Below are positions 1-11,552 of a DNA stretch of 64,000 bases, in pieces. The DNA is from Tipula vernalis (lineage: Eukaryota > Arthropoda > Insecta > Diptera > Tipulidae). Numbering within the stretch: position 1 is the first letter of the stretch; the number at the start of each line of letters is the position of its first letter. Position numbers and translations under genes: made by a program. Location: the NCBI GenBank assembly GCA_958295665.1, contig OY282558.1, positions 351,397,034 to 351,461,033 on the forward strand, in the 5' to 3' direction. The notes under the pieces were generated by a model. That model saw nothing but the letters and a program-made list of their open reading frames with translations. It ran no database searches and was not told the DNA's origin.

Positions 1-919
1 GCTATTCCGCCCTTAGTTTTATTATAATCTAATATTTCTCGATTTTTTTTGTTGTTTCATCCACTTTTTCGTCGTGGTGCGCAGTTGTTAATAGAAGCAC
101 GTTTGACAACCAAAATAATGAGTCGTATGGTTGTCGAGTCTTTTTAAATTCTTCTCTGGCAGTGTGAAAGGCATTTATAGTTCCGGTTTGATGGCTTTCA
201 TTGTACCGATTAGAGTACCGTTCCCCCTTTTTAAATCTAAGGCCAATGAAAAATAAGTAAAAAAGTTGGATATCGTACTACTGACGCCATTATCCAGATA
301 TTTATCTGATAACCGAATCACTGGGCTACCTATTAGCTTCCCCAAGTAGTGCATATTTAGGGTTTATTGAAATGCATTTAAAACATGTCTGAATGCAGCC
401 AGTTTATTTGTTTTAAGGTTCCGCGGTCTCGTACGAGAATCGTCAAAATGAATAAAGCGGCTATGTTGCTCGAATCTCTCTAACGACATAATGGAACGGT
501 ACAAAGTCTACCTTGTAAGATTTTTCTACAAGAGCATACAGCAATGCAGCTATGTATTGTTTGATTTTGAGAATACCTTTTCGCTTTTCTATTAGTTTCG
601 AGCACAGTACCTTGAACAGGAGCTGAAGGAAACAAACCTTTGAATGCATCATATTTCTTCTCAAATTTTACCAAACAAGCCGTATCGTATTTCAATCGTG
701 CACTCCGATCGCTAATTACTCTCTGCTTTTGAATTGCATCGGACAGTGACCACCAAATATTTGAATGCTTGCTTCATCCACTATTTCCCGTTGCCATTGC
801 TCTCTACTACATTGTCGATTATGTATGTCTATTTCTGGTGCAATATCACCACCTGTTGGTTCGATGCGTAAGTCAATTGGTATAAAATCGGGAGTTATCA
901 ACGTCTGATAGTACGCCAT
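1..919 (-). pseudogene. piggyBac-like transposase relic (runs off left edge)
   Basis: Read on the minus strand, several broken frames together resemble a piggyBac-family transposase (DDE_Tnp_1_7), the enzyme that cuts and pastes piggyBac elements at TTAA sites. A 67-residue N-terminal piece lies at 919-716 and a second piece at 695-480. At about 480-420 the frame contains FIHFDDSRTRPR, which matches the conserved piggyBac block around 'iRFDD..tR'. Further down, at about 290-200, YLDN, SNFF and GTLIGTMKA match the 'yiDNffss...GT.R' region. Stops and frame changes separate the pieces, so it cannot make a working enzyme. The C-terminus would lie left of base 1. No terminal repeat or TTAA could be assigned at the 919 side. 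What is seen is a patchwork of motifs; the family call is moderately sure. Confidence 0.55.
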
Positions 920-1643
920 CTAATTAATTTCGTTGAATTGTGGTAAATATAATTTATTTTATGATTGGTATCGCAAAATGAATGTCTCTTATTGCGGGCC
1001 GTTAATAAACCATCTTAATAACGAAGCTTTATAGTTTAATTGAAATTTAAAACGTTTATCATGTGAACTGTCTTAGGTGTTTTTTTTTTTTTTTTTTTTT
1101 TTTTTTGTAATATGCACTCACTGACCTACCAGTATTTCATTACATTTTACACCTTGTACGGAGGCTTAAAGGTCTAGTTTTTTTATTATCAAATATGATC
1201 ATAGTTTAGAAAAGCTATAATTTTGCACTGATTTACTAATCAAACTAATTAAACCTCACACAATTCGCTGTCACAATTCTGTTTGTGTACTAATTAGATA
1301 AATGAACATCAAAAAGAAAATAAATCTTCAAGCCACAAACCAATAAATTAAAAGGAAATACAGTTGTATCACACCAGAACCAGAAACGTTCAACGAGATT
1401 AAGGCTTAATGTTACAGTACTGCTCCGGCAATGTAATTATGTTTTAACAATAAGCCATGATGTCTCTTTCCACCAATTCCAGACAATTTAATAGAATGAA
1501 GCTTAATTTTGCAATTTATTCAACATTTTATTAATCTTTCACATAAACAGATTTTATTATTCTGTAATTGTACCATACCCAGCCACAATATAAAAATGCC
1601 ACCAGGTTTGCTCGCCATTTCTCGGAAACTATATTTTATTTTT
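920..1643. other. No gene seen; 27-base poly-T run
   Basis: AT-rich sequence with no supportable coding frame. It holds an uninterrupted T run at 1080-1106, which could be the reversed poly-A tail of a retroposed copy or a simple slippage tract. Confidence 0.6.
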
Positions 1644-1730
1644 AACGTAATAAAAGCTTGTGAATGTAGGGGAAAATATTTCAAATAAATGTCAAAAAAT
1701 TGCATTTAAAAAAGTTTATCACAGGTTTTG
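1644..1730 (+). repeat. Dispersed repeat family 'R1', copy 1
   Basis: About 87 bases closely match the segment at about 16390-16478 (same strand), and the segments at 23200-23300 and 15665-15745 (opposite strand). Shared words include TGTGAATGTAGGGG, TCAAATAAATGTCA and TTTATCACAGGTTT. At 15665 and 16487 the same sequence forms the two inverted ends of one element, so this isolated copy is probably one end of a related DNA element whose other end is lost. Confidence 0.7.
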
Positions 1731-2414
1731 TATACATCATTAGTGTGAAGGTAGCTTTCATTTCTATGTTATATAATTTGTATTGAGCACCATCACAGTA
1801 ATAAAAAACCAGTAGGCAATAAAGACGGCACACATGCTTTTCATTCATCCAATTTGTATCTGCGCGATGAAATAAAAGGGCCAAATTTTGCTAAAATCCG
1901 CATCGGCACTCATCCGTATTCGCAAAATGAAAATTTATACTCAAACAAATAATTGAGTCGGCTAAGTTGGTTTGTTGTTCCTACTTTCAAATAGAGTTAT
2001 TTGAATTCGTAATTTTTATGTATCTTTGCTTTTTATAGCAAATTGAGGTTTGAACTCTATAAAAAATATAAATAAAAATACAATTTGTTCAATTTTTGTT
2101 GTTGTTTTCAATAAGCGTATTTTGTTGGCCAAAATTTAATTCGAATTATTTTGGGTTTATTATTTTTCCAAGAAACTAGCCAATTTAACTTAATTGACAA
2201 AAGCCAACCTTTCGAAATAAAATATAAATTTAATATGTATTATGACTCTGGTGGCAGGTATCATAACCAAGAATTAGGTTTATTTAAACCCAATTTTTTT
2301 TTTGAGTTGATGTTATTCTTGCGGGGATTTATCCTATGCAATTGTTGTTGTAAATTTCTCAAGGAAATACGCTAGATGTAAACTAAAAAAAAAAAACTAA
2401 AATTTGGATTATTT
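1731..2414. other. No gene seen
   Basis: AT-rich spacer downstream of the serine protease gene, which is on the minus strand. Short open frames here have no recognisable motif or coding bias. Its left part may include the protease 3'UTR and poly-A site. Confidence 0.5.
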
Positions 2415-3504
2415 TCAACCTCGTAATTTTCTCTTTTTCGCCTTTTCGGTGGTATCCAGTTGCTTATCAATCCAATTTAGATAATAATTTACATCTGTAT
2501 ATACAGCTGGATAATTCTTTCCACACTTTGTTGCTCCAAACGATACGATCCCCAATAGCGTATATCGTGGTCCTCCCTTTTCGCTGATTAATTTAAAAAG
2601 AGGACCACCACTATCTCCATCACAGGAATCTCTTTCTCCACCACCAGCACATATTTGTCCAGGACCCGCAGGTTCGGCATATATATTACAATCGCTAATT
2701 GGTTTTATTGAAATCTAAAGTAATGATTTGAGTCATGTTTTTTTATATTACTATAGCTGACGGTTGATAAACGTACCGTGATCTTTTGTAAAGTTTTTGC
2801 CAACTTTCGTTTACGGGAGTTAACCAGTCCAAAACCAATTACCATCACGTTTTCTCCAATTAATGAAGTTGGTGAAACATGGTCGGGAAGACATACAGGT
2901 GATACCCATCCTATAATAAAATATTTTTATTGACAATAGTTGGCCACACAATGTCCAGTATATTAATATAATTACTAGTAAATTTAACTGGATTTGGTAA
3001 TTGTAAAATTGAAATGTCTTGCTTAGATGTTGATTCATCAAAGTTATACGTAATTAATTTTTGAACATTATAAATTGTCGGATCATCAGAACAGAAATTA
3101 CCAACACAAGTTTTTTTATTATTTGCTGTATGACTGCCTAGACTTACGACCCTTGAATGATAATATGTTTCATTAATAATTAACAATTATTATATTTCAT
3201 TTTCACCTTACAATGCGCCCACATCCTTGTCCTTCACAATATCATAAAAACAATGTTCAGCTGTTAGTATATGACGATCTGTGATTAATGCGCCACCGCA
3301 GAAAAAATCTGGTCGTCCACCTTTCATTGTTCCAATACGTGTGATCCAGGGAAATTCTCCTAAATCTGCAACTGAACCTCCCACGATTCGCCCATATCTC
3401 TGGGGTTCTCCACAAACACTTTTAAACGAGGCTCGGTAGTTTTTCACTGTCAATATATTATCGATGTTTAAAAGTAAGATAATATTGAAAATTATTAACT
3501 TCAT
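2415..3504 (-). CDS. Secreted trypsin-like serine protease (4 exons)
   Basis: Chymotrypsin-fold (S1) protease that should cleave after Lys or Arg outside the cell. Exons are 3504-3212, 3151-2976, 2910-2777 and 2714-2415. All introns are short and GT-AG, the phases join, and the product is about 300 residues. The start MKLIIFNIILLL is a signal peptide. A short pro-segment with VCGEP precedes the activation site RIVGG. Catalytic His is in TAEHC (exon 1), Asp in DISILQL (exon 2) and Ser in CDGDSGGP (exon 4). Asp six residues before the Ser predicts trypsin specificity. The VSPVCLP motif in exon 3 is typical of insect immune/clip-type proteases, but no clip domain is present. The end is basic (TTEKAKKRK). 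No frameshift or stop is seen, so the gene looks functional. Substrate unknown; roles in haemolymph cascades or digestion are both possible. Confidence 0.9.
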
Positions 3505-4490
3505 TTTATCAACTACTGCGACAATTTTATCGTAACTTGGAACTATTAGTCAGGCTAATAGATATCAGTGGTTTTGTTATTTAATATAAGTGAGAAATTG
3601 CAATTAATTTTAGAAACGTGATTTTTAAACAGTTTATTACACAATAACGTAGGTAAAGGAAAATGTTAATGCAACTATTTGAAAACAATTTTGATTAATC
3701 AACGTGATTGTCAGAAATATTTGTAAATTGACTGGTGTCTTTCAATTCATTGTCCTTATATGCATTTTGCCTATATTGGAGAAAATGGCATATGAATTTT
3801 AGCTGGAAAGTTCCTGAGCGATTTGGTAGTAAAATTGCTGTAGAGCAAAGGACATACTGCAATTCATATTTTGCGGCACACACCTATCTGACTAAACAAT
3901 GCTGGTTTGTACTTCCGGATGATTATTAAAATATTTTCCTACCATTTATATAAGCTCATTTGCAATGTGAGTACCTTTGCGGCCACAAATAGATGCATAC
4001 CTAAAAATGTGAAAGTTGTTACCTATTTCGAATGAAATGTTTATCTTATAATATTAATACGTAGAAAATTGTATTTAAAACTTCTTTAATCCAGGTACTT
4101 AAAACCAAGAAAACTCCGAAATGTAGAATTTGCTAATCAGCGGATATTCGGGGGTCGAATTTTTCGGCATAGGTATATTGAAATGGAAGAGGAGCTCGGT
4201 CGAATGTCATGGATTGTGAATGTGAGTGTTACCGGGAGGAATAGTGTGGTAGAGGTTGGCATGGAATTTGGTGGATGGTGAGAGTGGTTTTGCTAAAAGA
4301 GCACTGTTTTGAAGGTTCATTAACTTCCTTTTTTTAACTTACTTTCATTAATGACCCGTATTAATTCATACTTGTTTATGCCATCCAAATACCTAATGTA
4401 CCTTAGTGCAAGTTACCTATTTCTGTCTAAAAAGACCAAAGTATTCAAATCCTGTTCTCGACGTTTTGAAAGTCCCTGAGTCTAAAAAAG
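3505..4490. other. No gene seen; upstream region of the protease
   Basis: Contains the protease promoter by position. No TATA box could be assigned with confidence. Short open frames on both strands (for example 3735-3929) overlap each other and lack motifs. Confidence 0.5.
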
Positions 4491-4494
4491 CAAA

Positions 4495-4580
4495 AAAAAA
4501 AATATCCGTCCGTCTGTCTGGATGTCTGTTGGTCTGTACCTATGGTATCTCAAGAACGGCTTGTTCGATTTAGAATTTTT
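4495..4580. repeat. GTCT/GTCY proto-microsatellite segment
   Basis: A run of CCGTCCGTCTGTCTGG and GTCTGTTGGTCTG is followed by 'atctcaagaacggcttg'. A GTCY-rich core next to a conserved short segment resembles dipteran mini-me-type retroposons; that family assignment is an inference from this one motif. Confidence 0.4.
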
Positions 4581-4719
4581 TTTTGCCAATCTGTTTCTAT
4601 GGTCATGGCTGAGGTTTGAAGAGCTCTTGGAACCTGTGCGTAAAGAGAGCTGGGTACCTGTCATACAATTGACCCAAAATACCTGGTTATAGAAATATTT
4701 ACAAATTTTTTATATATGC

Positions 4720-5010
4720 TATGTTGGTTTGAATATTGAGTTGGGTATTGAGTTTGGGGTTGAGTTGAACGTTAAGTTAGGAGTCAATTTGCGGGTTGAG
4801 TTCAAGTTGAGTTGGAGTTGAGTTAGGGTTGGATTAAGATATAGTGAGCAGTTGACCAATTTTTTATATACTATGTATATGCTGGTTTGAGGATTGAGTT
4901 GAAAGATAGTTTGCGGTTCGGTTGAGGGTTGAATTGGGGACCGTTTGCGGGTTGAATTGGAGTTGAGATAATGTTGGACCAGTCTTTAGTGAGCAGTTGA
5001 TCAATCTATA
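4720..5010 (+). repeat. Degenerate GAGTTG-rich cryptic repeat, left block
   Basis: Dense, irregular repeats of TTGAGTTG and GGGTTGAG variants. Two longer segments ending in 'agtgagcagttga' (about 4845-4858 and 4989-4999) suggest a higher-order unit of about 140 bases. Confidence 0.7.
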
Positions 5011-5194
5011 AAATAAAGTGAGTTTTTGTATGTATGTACATCATATGTGTATGCTATTTAAACAAATCCACACGACTTTACCGATTTGAACCAAACCTTA
5101 CACAAATATTGTTTAGTACTTAAGAAAGGTCACTGTTAATATCTCAAACCTCAAATTGAACCTTCTACATTTCAAATTAAACCTTTAGCGAATT

Positions 5195-5745
5195 AAATGA
5201 ATGGCTAATTATGATGGAACTTATCTATTTCTTAACTGATTTTAGTGAAATTTGACTTCCGTAATGGAAATGAGATTCAAAAATGAGTTTTGGATGAAAT
5301 TCTGGAATATGGCCAAGTATGATGAAACTTGCCTATTTCTCAACCAATTATTATGAATTTGAAAAGTTCATTGGAAATGGGATTCTAAAATGATTTTTGG
5401 ATGAAGTTCTGGAATATGGCCAAGTATGATGGAACTTGCATATTTATCAACCGATTATGATGAAATTCGACATGTGCGTTGGAAATGGTATTCTACTCTT
5501 CCATTCTATGGAACTTGATTTTTAATCGATTATGATGAAATTTGTCTTCCACATTGGAAATGGGATTCAAAAATGATTTTTGGATGAAGTTCTCGAATAT
5601 GGCTAAGTACGATAGAACTTGCCTATTTCTCAACCGATTATTATGAAATTTAACATATGCGTTGGAAATAGGATTCTAAAATGATTTTTGGAGGAATTTC
5701 TGGAATATGGCCAAGTCTAATGAAACTTGCCTATTAGATGGAGAC
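5195..5745 (+). repeat. Tandem array, ~107-bp unit, about 5-6 copies
   Basis: The phrase GGAATATGGCCAAGTATGAT and its variants recur near 5304, 5412, 5594 and 5701, with diverged copies near 5203 and 5510. Each is followed by 'aacttgcctatttctcaacc' variants, then GGAAATGGGATTC and TGATTTTTGGATGAA. Spacing is about 107 bases, with one shorter unit. It is flanked on both sides by GAGTTG-rich blocks. Confidence 0.85.
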
Positions 5746-6039
5746 ACAGTAAAGTGGTACTTCCCACATCTATCGCAATGCGGCCGCTTTCAATACTGAA
5801 CGTTTATTCCTTTCCTTTTTTCTATTTTTCTGAACATTTTCGGTAGCAAATGTTGATCCATTTTACATGCTCTGGTTGTTAAATTAACATCGACCCCCAA
5901 TGGCCAAAGTTATTTAAAGTCCTAGCAAAAATGACCAAACTTTTGGTTTGTTTGTCCAAAACCACTTTTCTTGAAAATATCCGTTCGAATTTGGAACTAT
6001 TTTCAAACATAAGTTTCTATACCATGTATTTATTAAGAC

Positions 6040-6560
6040 GTAACGAGGATTGAGTTGCGCGTTGAGTTTGAGGATTTAGTTGATGGTTGAGTTAGGGATT
6101 TGAGTTAGAGTTGAGTTGGGTTTGGATTAGGGTTAAGTGAGCAATTGAATTGGAGACTTATTTGGGGGGGTGAATTGATTTGAGGATTGAGATGGGTGTT
6201 AGAAGGGTGAATTAGCCTGTTGATTTTAGGACTGAGTTGGACATTAAGTTTTTTGTTTGAATTGAAAGTTGAGTTGAGCGTTGAGTTTGGAGTTGGGTTG
6301 AGTTAGGGGTCGAGGAGAGGTTGAGTAGGGATGGAATTGAAGCTAGGTTGAGATTGAATTGGTGATAGAGTTGAGTGCTGGGTTGGGATTGATTTGGTCA
6401 TTGCCGTTGGGGATTGCATTAAGGATTGCGTTGAGATTGAATTGAAGGTTGAGTTAGAACTTGATGAGTGGTTGAGTAAGGGATAAAGGGGTTCACATAG
6501 GGATTTATTTGGGAGTGTGGTTAGAGATAAGTTTGAGTAGACTTGAGATAAGTTTAGGTA
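6040..6560 (+). repeat. Degenerate GAGTTG-rich cryptic repeat, right block
   Basis: Same composition as 4720-5010: irregular repeats of TTGAGTTGG, GGGTTGAG and AATTGAAG. No coding frame is supported. The two blocks bracket the 107-bp array, so all three may have spread as one unit. Confidence 0.7.
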
Positions 6561-9093
6561 TGCATGGAATTTTGCGAACCGAATTTCTGATCATCTCATG
6601 AGATTTCAGCCCTTTATATTTTATTACGATAAAATTAGACAAGAAATTTGGAATTATTCATAAACGGCTTCATTCGTACGATATCTACCAATTTAAATTT
6701 TATCGAAGTTACATAAGATTAAAATAAACGCTTCCCACTCCTTTAAACCTACAAACATATTTTCTTAAATAATTCATCTTAAAAATCTACCAAATTTAAT
6801 CAAAATGTATCATCATCTAAAATAAATGAATGAATGGTTACATAACTTTATTTACAAATTATTATAAGAAGGTATAAAATAGATGGAATGTGTAACATAA
6901 ATAGTGCCTCAGGACGCAATTACATGTATACATATATTTTGATAAAATAACTGAAAACTAAAGGAGATAAATACAAATAATGATCTTACAACAACAATCA
7001 CGAGAAAAAGTCAAACTATTCGTATAAATTATAGAAGGCAAACAATTGTACTTACATACATATGTATGTACTAATAAATTTTGTTAATGTAATTTGTCTT
7101 TGCGGTTATATATAGGATTTTGTTGGGGATTTATCGTGAATAAATGTTTGCTATTTGTATAAGGATTAGGTTTACTCATAAAAATGAAAATTATCAACAT
7201 CATAACAAAAAAACATGAAAATTGTTTATACCTGGGGAAATCGTTTACGTACAAATGACGACTGTATACATATATCGGTAGAACACTGTGTTATTCACAA
7301 GTACAAACTGGAAGGAAGCAAGAAATGATGTTCTTGTGTTGATTGGTGCTAATTTTATTTGTTTTTTTTTGTTTGCCCTTAAGATAATTCATATATGTAC
7401 TAGTTATCTAAGTGTACCATCTACATCTGTAATCTGTATATAGGAGAGATAATAAATTTTAATTAGGTTCGTTTACGAAGAACAACACATGTAATTAGTA
7501 AAACAAAGAACCATTAGATGGATATTTTATATCAAAATTTATTAAAATAGTTTTATACTCAAGTAAAATTCTACATAAATCTATGGCACGAATATCTGTC
7601 ATTATGTTGAAAAGCTTAATTTTATGTTGAATCTCTGTAAAATTGATTAATCTTATGGGGGATAGGTGTGAGTGTACTCTAATTTGAAGTGACGATGCGG
7701 CCGATTTACCAGTCTTTATTTTGAAACGTAATTATTCTAAAGTTGTTATACTAATTTCAAGTGTTGCCAAAGCTATTAAGGTCGGTGTCCATTGAGAATG
7801 AGTGACGAGAACGATATTTTCCCTTTCCACTAGATTTGTAAAGCGTTTTTCGGTTTGATGAACAATAAGTTAAAACAAAAAAAAAATCTCAGAATTTATA
7901 GTTAGTATTTAGTAATTTAATATATTAGTATTTAATATTTATTTTAGTATTTAATTTTTAGTATTTGGTTCAAAAATACGAAAAGATTTTTCTAACGCAT
8001 AAATGTTACAATAATTGTAAGAACTAGAAATAATTCATAAACTAGAAAATGTACCTAGATTTTATATAAACAAAAAAACTAGTTAGCAAAAATTCACTGA
8101 CATTTAACATTTCGAAAATCCCCTTCTTTCGCCCAAATATTGTAGCAGACAATATTTGCCGGAATTGGGCGCCACTCTGATAATCAGAGAGCCTACTCAA
8201 ACGCGTTGCTTTCGTGTACTTCCATACTTCATGGGGGCGTGAATTTCATGAGAGGATTTGTTTTCCAAAACTAAACTGAACAAAAAAAGACATAATTATC
8301 AAAAAGGAAAGATAGAGAAGACCATAAAAAAAATCAATAAAACAAAATGGAGCTTTTTGTTATGCGATCCATGGGTAATGATTTTCCTTGCTCCAACTTC
8401 CATCAGTATTCGAAAATCAGGCGACTTTCATTTACGCATCAAAAGTACTGCAATAATTATTATACCATAACATAACATTTGTTATAATTCTCAACCATTC
8501 ATTGGACCTTACATTCATTCCATCATATCTCCAGCTCCCTCCAACGCAATCCTTAGCTCGTTCGGTTTCAAATATGAATATTTATTTCAGTGACATATTG
8601 TGTTGTTCTGTTTTCCTCTGTCGTGCTTGTTTTTATAGTGTTAGTCGCTTTCGCTGAACTGCCAGGCAAATTTTCATTTGTTGTTGTTGTCCCCTGATTG
8701 TTATTTTTATTTGGTTCATTTGTTTGTTTATTTGAATTATTGCTATTCTGTGTTTTAGTATTATTATTGTTTGTAAGGTTTGGATACTATAATTTGGATT
8801 ATATAATTTGGATATTATTATTACAATTCTTATTATTTCTGTTATTATTATTATTGTTTAATATTATTATTGTTGTTATTTATTTTATCGATATTATTAT
8901 TATTATTGTTTTCATTTCGGTTATTTTTGTGATGTTGTGCTTTGTTGCAGCACCTAACTGTATGATTGTTTGCTTTGTGCGGCAATGGTTGCTCCTGTTG
9001 TGGTAGCATTTTCGCGATAGTATAGTTTCGTGGCTCTGACCTTTTTGAAGTTAGCGCAAAATTCTATCCCCGAAAGCTTAAAGAGTATCATAT
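6561..9093. other. No gene seen; ATT microsatellite at ~8810-8915
   Basis: AT-rich spacer. The long open frame at 8698-9006 comes from an ATT/TTG triplet repeat and encodes only Leu/Ile/Phe-rich low complexity, so it is not called as a gene. Two short hairpins (aatattgt/acaatatt and ctctga/tcagag) occur at about 8137-8190. Confidence 0.55.
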
Positions 9094-9720
9094 TGTGACG
9101 ATTATGGTCATCATACATCAAATTCACGTTATGAACAGCGATAGCTCAGACGGTTAGCGCATAGTATGAACATAAAAATCGATGGTTCGATGGTCGTCGT
9201 ATCCCATCTTATAACAATTATTTATTGTGGACATCGAAACATGTTTATACACCATCGCACAAATGCATAATGATCTAGTAAAAACAAGAACGTCCGAGAT
9301 ATACAACAACACAAATACATACAGACGGCCCGTCGCCAATAATGAATGATGATGATTATGACCAGCCATAAACGATATTTTCAGATGTGATTATGGGTCA
9401 TAAACAGAATACACAAGAATGAAGATGATTTATGACTCACACTAAAGGAAATTTCTAGAGCCGTATCAAACGGATATATAAACACGACCGATGGCAAGCA
9501 GGGGATAGTTTTTGATTTACTTTAAATCGTTTAACAAGTGAAATAAATCTGTTGTCATAGCACCCCAGCGACAAGCGGACATATTTAAAGAAGTAAAGTA
9601 AAAGCAAACATTGAAGTGTATAAAAGAGTAAAGTGAAATAAACTCAAGCTAAGTGACATAACAGTACACAGTGTTTTTAATTGCAAAATCCGGATGAACT
9701 GAAAAGCCCAGTTCGTGACA
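9094..9720 (+). mobile_element. Solo LTR of an LTR retrotransposon
   Basis: A 627-base segment starts with TGTGACG and ends with CGTGACA, the usual TG...CA ends. It is flanked by the 4-base direct repeat ATAT (9090-9093 and 9721-9724), the target-duplication size typical of Ty3/gypsy-type integrases. Inside are a TATA box (TATATAAA, 9475-9482) and two AATAAA signals (9542-9547 and 9637-9642), giving a U3-R-U5-like order on the plus strand. No internal coding region is attached on either side, so it is most likely a solo LTR left by recombination between two LTRs. Clade is not certain. Confidence 0.7.
9475..9482 (+). promoter_or_regulatory. TATA box of the solo LTR
   Basis: TATATAAA lies about two-thirds into the LTR, about 60 bases before the first AATAAA. 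Position and strand fit the retroelement's own RNA polymerase II promoter. Confidence 0.5.
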
Positions 9721-9964
9721 ATATGGTAATACCTAAAAAAAAAAGCTAATTATCATTACTTGAACAGTTAAGGAATGACAATTAAAAAAGAACAAAATGG
9801 TGGATAGTAGAAAATTAGTAAACATAGAAATTAATACGATTTTTATCTTTCATGTCACAAATAAAATTTTTGTATAACCAAGTCCATTATTAATTTTACT
9901 GTATTCCGATAGTCAAAAATCATATTTCAAGAATCAATTTTTTTATTTTTTTTGTGAACTTTAA

Positions 9965-10480
9965 CTTTTTAGAATTGTTGGTGGGCTTTGATATAGTCCA
10001 TTGAAATCATAAAATATTATGATGATATAGATAAATAAAGTTTTAGATAGAGGATGCTTTAATGCATTTGTAGTGAACTTTTTAGCGTTTTTACGAGTAT
10101 ATGTCGGTGGACTGTGATATGGTCCCTTGAAGTCAGAAAATATTTGTTGGCCGGCTCAGATGATTATGAAATTAGATAGAGGATGGTCTAATGGATTTGT
10201 TGTAAATTTTTTGGAATTTTTGTATATTTTAGCCAATGCAAGAAATACATTAAATCAACCTCTATCTCATACTGTATTCATCGGAGCTGACCAACAAACA
10301 TTTTCTGACTTCAAGGGATTATTTCACAGCCCACCGACATACAATAATCCGAAAAATGTTTACAACAAATGCATTAAACCACTAAACTATGGAATTATCT
10401 TGAATCTCATACCGTTTATATTACATTTTACAGAACAGGATAACAAAAATGTTTTTCTTTTTGGCTAAACATCATGATCT
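9965..10480. repeat. Large imperfect inverted repeat with arms of ~120-250 bp
   Basis: The segment at 10098-10212 (TATGTCGGTGGACTGTGAT, CCCTTGAAGTCAGAAAATA, GGTCTAATGGATTTGTTGT) returns in reverse complement at about 10230-10345. A second, more diverged copy sits in direct orientation at about 9972-10080 and another in reverse at about 10356-10400. Two direct units are thus followed by two inverted units around a centre near 10222. A transcript could fold into a long hairpin. The plus frame at 10127-10468 simply crosses this palindrome and is not called as a gene. Confidence 0.75.
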
Positions 10481-10809
10481 GTAGAGTAATTTTTTCCAGA
10501 AAGATTTTTGAAATTTTTTTTTAGAATTTAGAAATACTATATGTCACGATAACAATATGTTTGTGGTCTGAGAGTAAAGCTGTATAACCACTTTCCTGAT
10601 ATCAATATAGTATCATAATGAGTTTAGAGGATAGTGTGCGGGAATAGAACTTTGGGCTAACTTCACAAAAAACTATTAAAAACTTTCGTGACTGCAGGAT
10701 TTTCGGGGCTGAGAGTAAAAAGTGTTACGATAGTACTATTTTACCATCACATTTTTCGGCGATGAAAATTGTTCTAACTTCACATACATCTGCCCCTGTG
10801 GTAAGTGAT

Positions 10810-11405
10810 TTGCTCCTTGGTTTTAATTTTAATTATCGTTTTTTCCATTTGCAACGTTCAAGGCAGCTTTTGTCGAATGTGGTTTGCTCAGTTTTGTAAT
10901 TTCCACCTTTATTCGGCTCATTCGCATTATGTTCATGAAGTATTAATTTGGCACATTTGGGGCTTTTCTTTTTGTGTGGCGATATCTTTGGCAATTGTGG
11001 CACCTCATTGGATTGGGTATATATTGTCTTATGTTCAATTTCAAGAATTCGGCTTTAATGAATAATGGCAATTCCGTCATATTAAATGTTATAATATGCA
11101 GTTGTGGTTTCTTTTCACTCATTATTTACTTTACGTTTAATGCGCTCCACCTTGGTCTCCTTTTTGGTTTCTAATTCCTTGTTGATTTATTCCTATTTTT
11201 GATGGATTAAATTATAGCTGTAGATGACGTCTTTGCTTAAGTTTAAATATTTGTGTTCCTTTACTTTGATTTCCTTCTCGGCTGATTTCACTGCACTAAT
11301 CAATGTAAGGTTTCCCTCGTCTTTGTTCGTGAGTACCAAAAGGTCTCTTCTTCGTAATCGCTGGGTCTCTTTTCTGCGCGGTGTTATCGTATAAATATTA
11401 TTCAA
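10810..11405 (-). pseudogene. Non-LTR retrotransposon ORF1 (Gag-like, zinc-knuckle) relic
   Basis: On the minus strand, the frame at 11405-11193 contains RRKETQRLRRRDLLVLTNKDE and LNLSKDVIYSYNLI, matching the conserved N-terminal part of LINE ORF1 proteins (LRRGDLLV... LN.SKGVI...). After a stop and frame change, the piece at about 11060-10810 contains RQYIPNPMRCHNCQRYRHTKR. This is the 'YIPNP.RC..CQ+.GH' start of the CCHC zinc-knuckle region, with the Gly before His lost. Order and spacing fit one ORF1 read right to left. ORF1 binds the element's RNA. Stops and frameshifts make it inactive. No ORF2 follows at lower coordinates, so the copy is truncated there. Confidence 0.65.
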
Positions 11406-11552
11406 ACAAACAATATTAGAACAGTCCTAAATCGTATTTCGTAGACGAATCACGAAGAAAAATTTTTGACAGCTACAAAAGTGCACACAAATACTTCGTA
11501 GTTTTTTTTCCATTTTTTGATAAACCTAAAACAAGAAACATTACAAGAATTG

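Noticed and set aside
8698..9006. 102-residue hydrophobic plus-strand frame
   Set aside because: It is the translation of an ATT/TTG triplet microsatellite; low-complexity Leu/Ile/Phe with no start context or homology.
9139..9200. Functional tRNA gene
   Set aside because: A-box is perfect but the B-box has two mismatches and no acceptor stem forms; kept only as a tRNA-like segment of the LTR.
10127..10468. 113-residue plus-strand frame
   Set aside because: It crosses the centre of a long inverted repeat; its two halves are reverse complements of each other at DNA level, so openness is incidental.
10805..11065. 86-residue plus-strand frame with apparent membrane segments
   Set aside because: It is antisense to the LINE ORF1 zinc-knuckle region on the minus strand, which has recognisable motifs.
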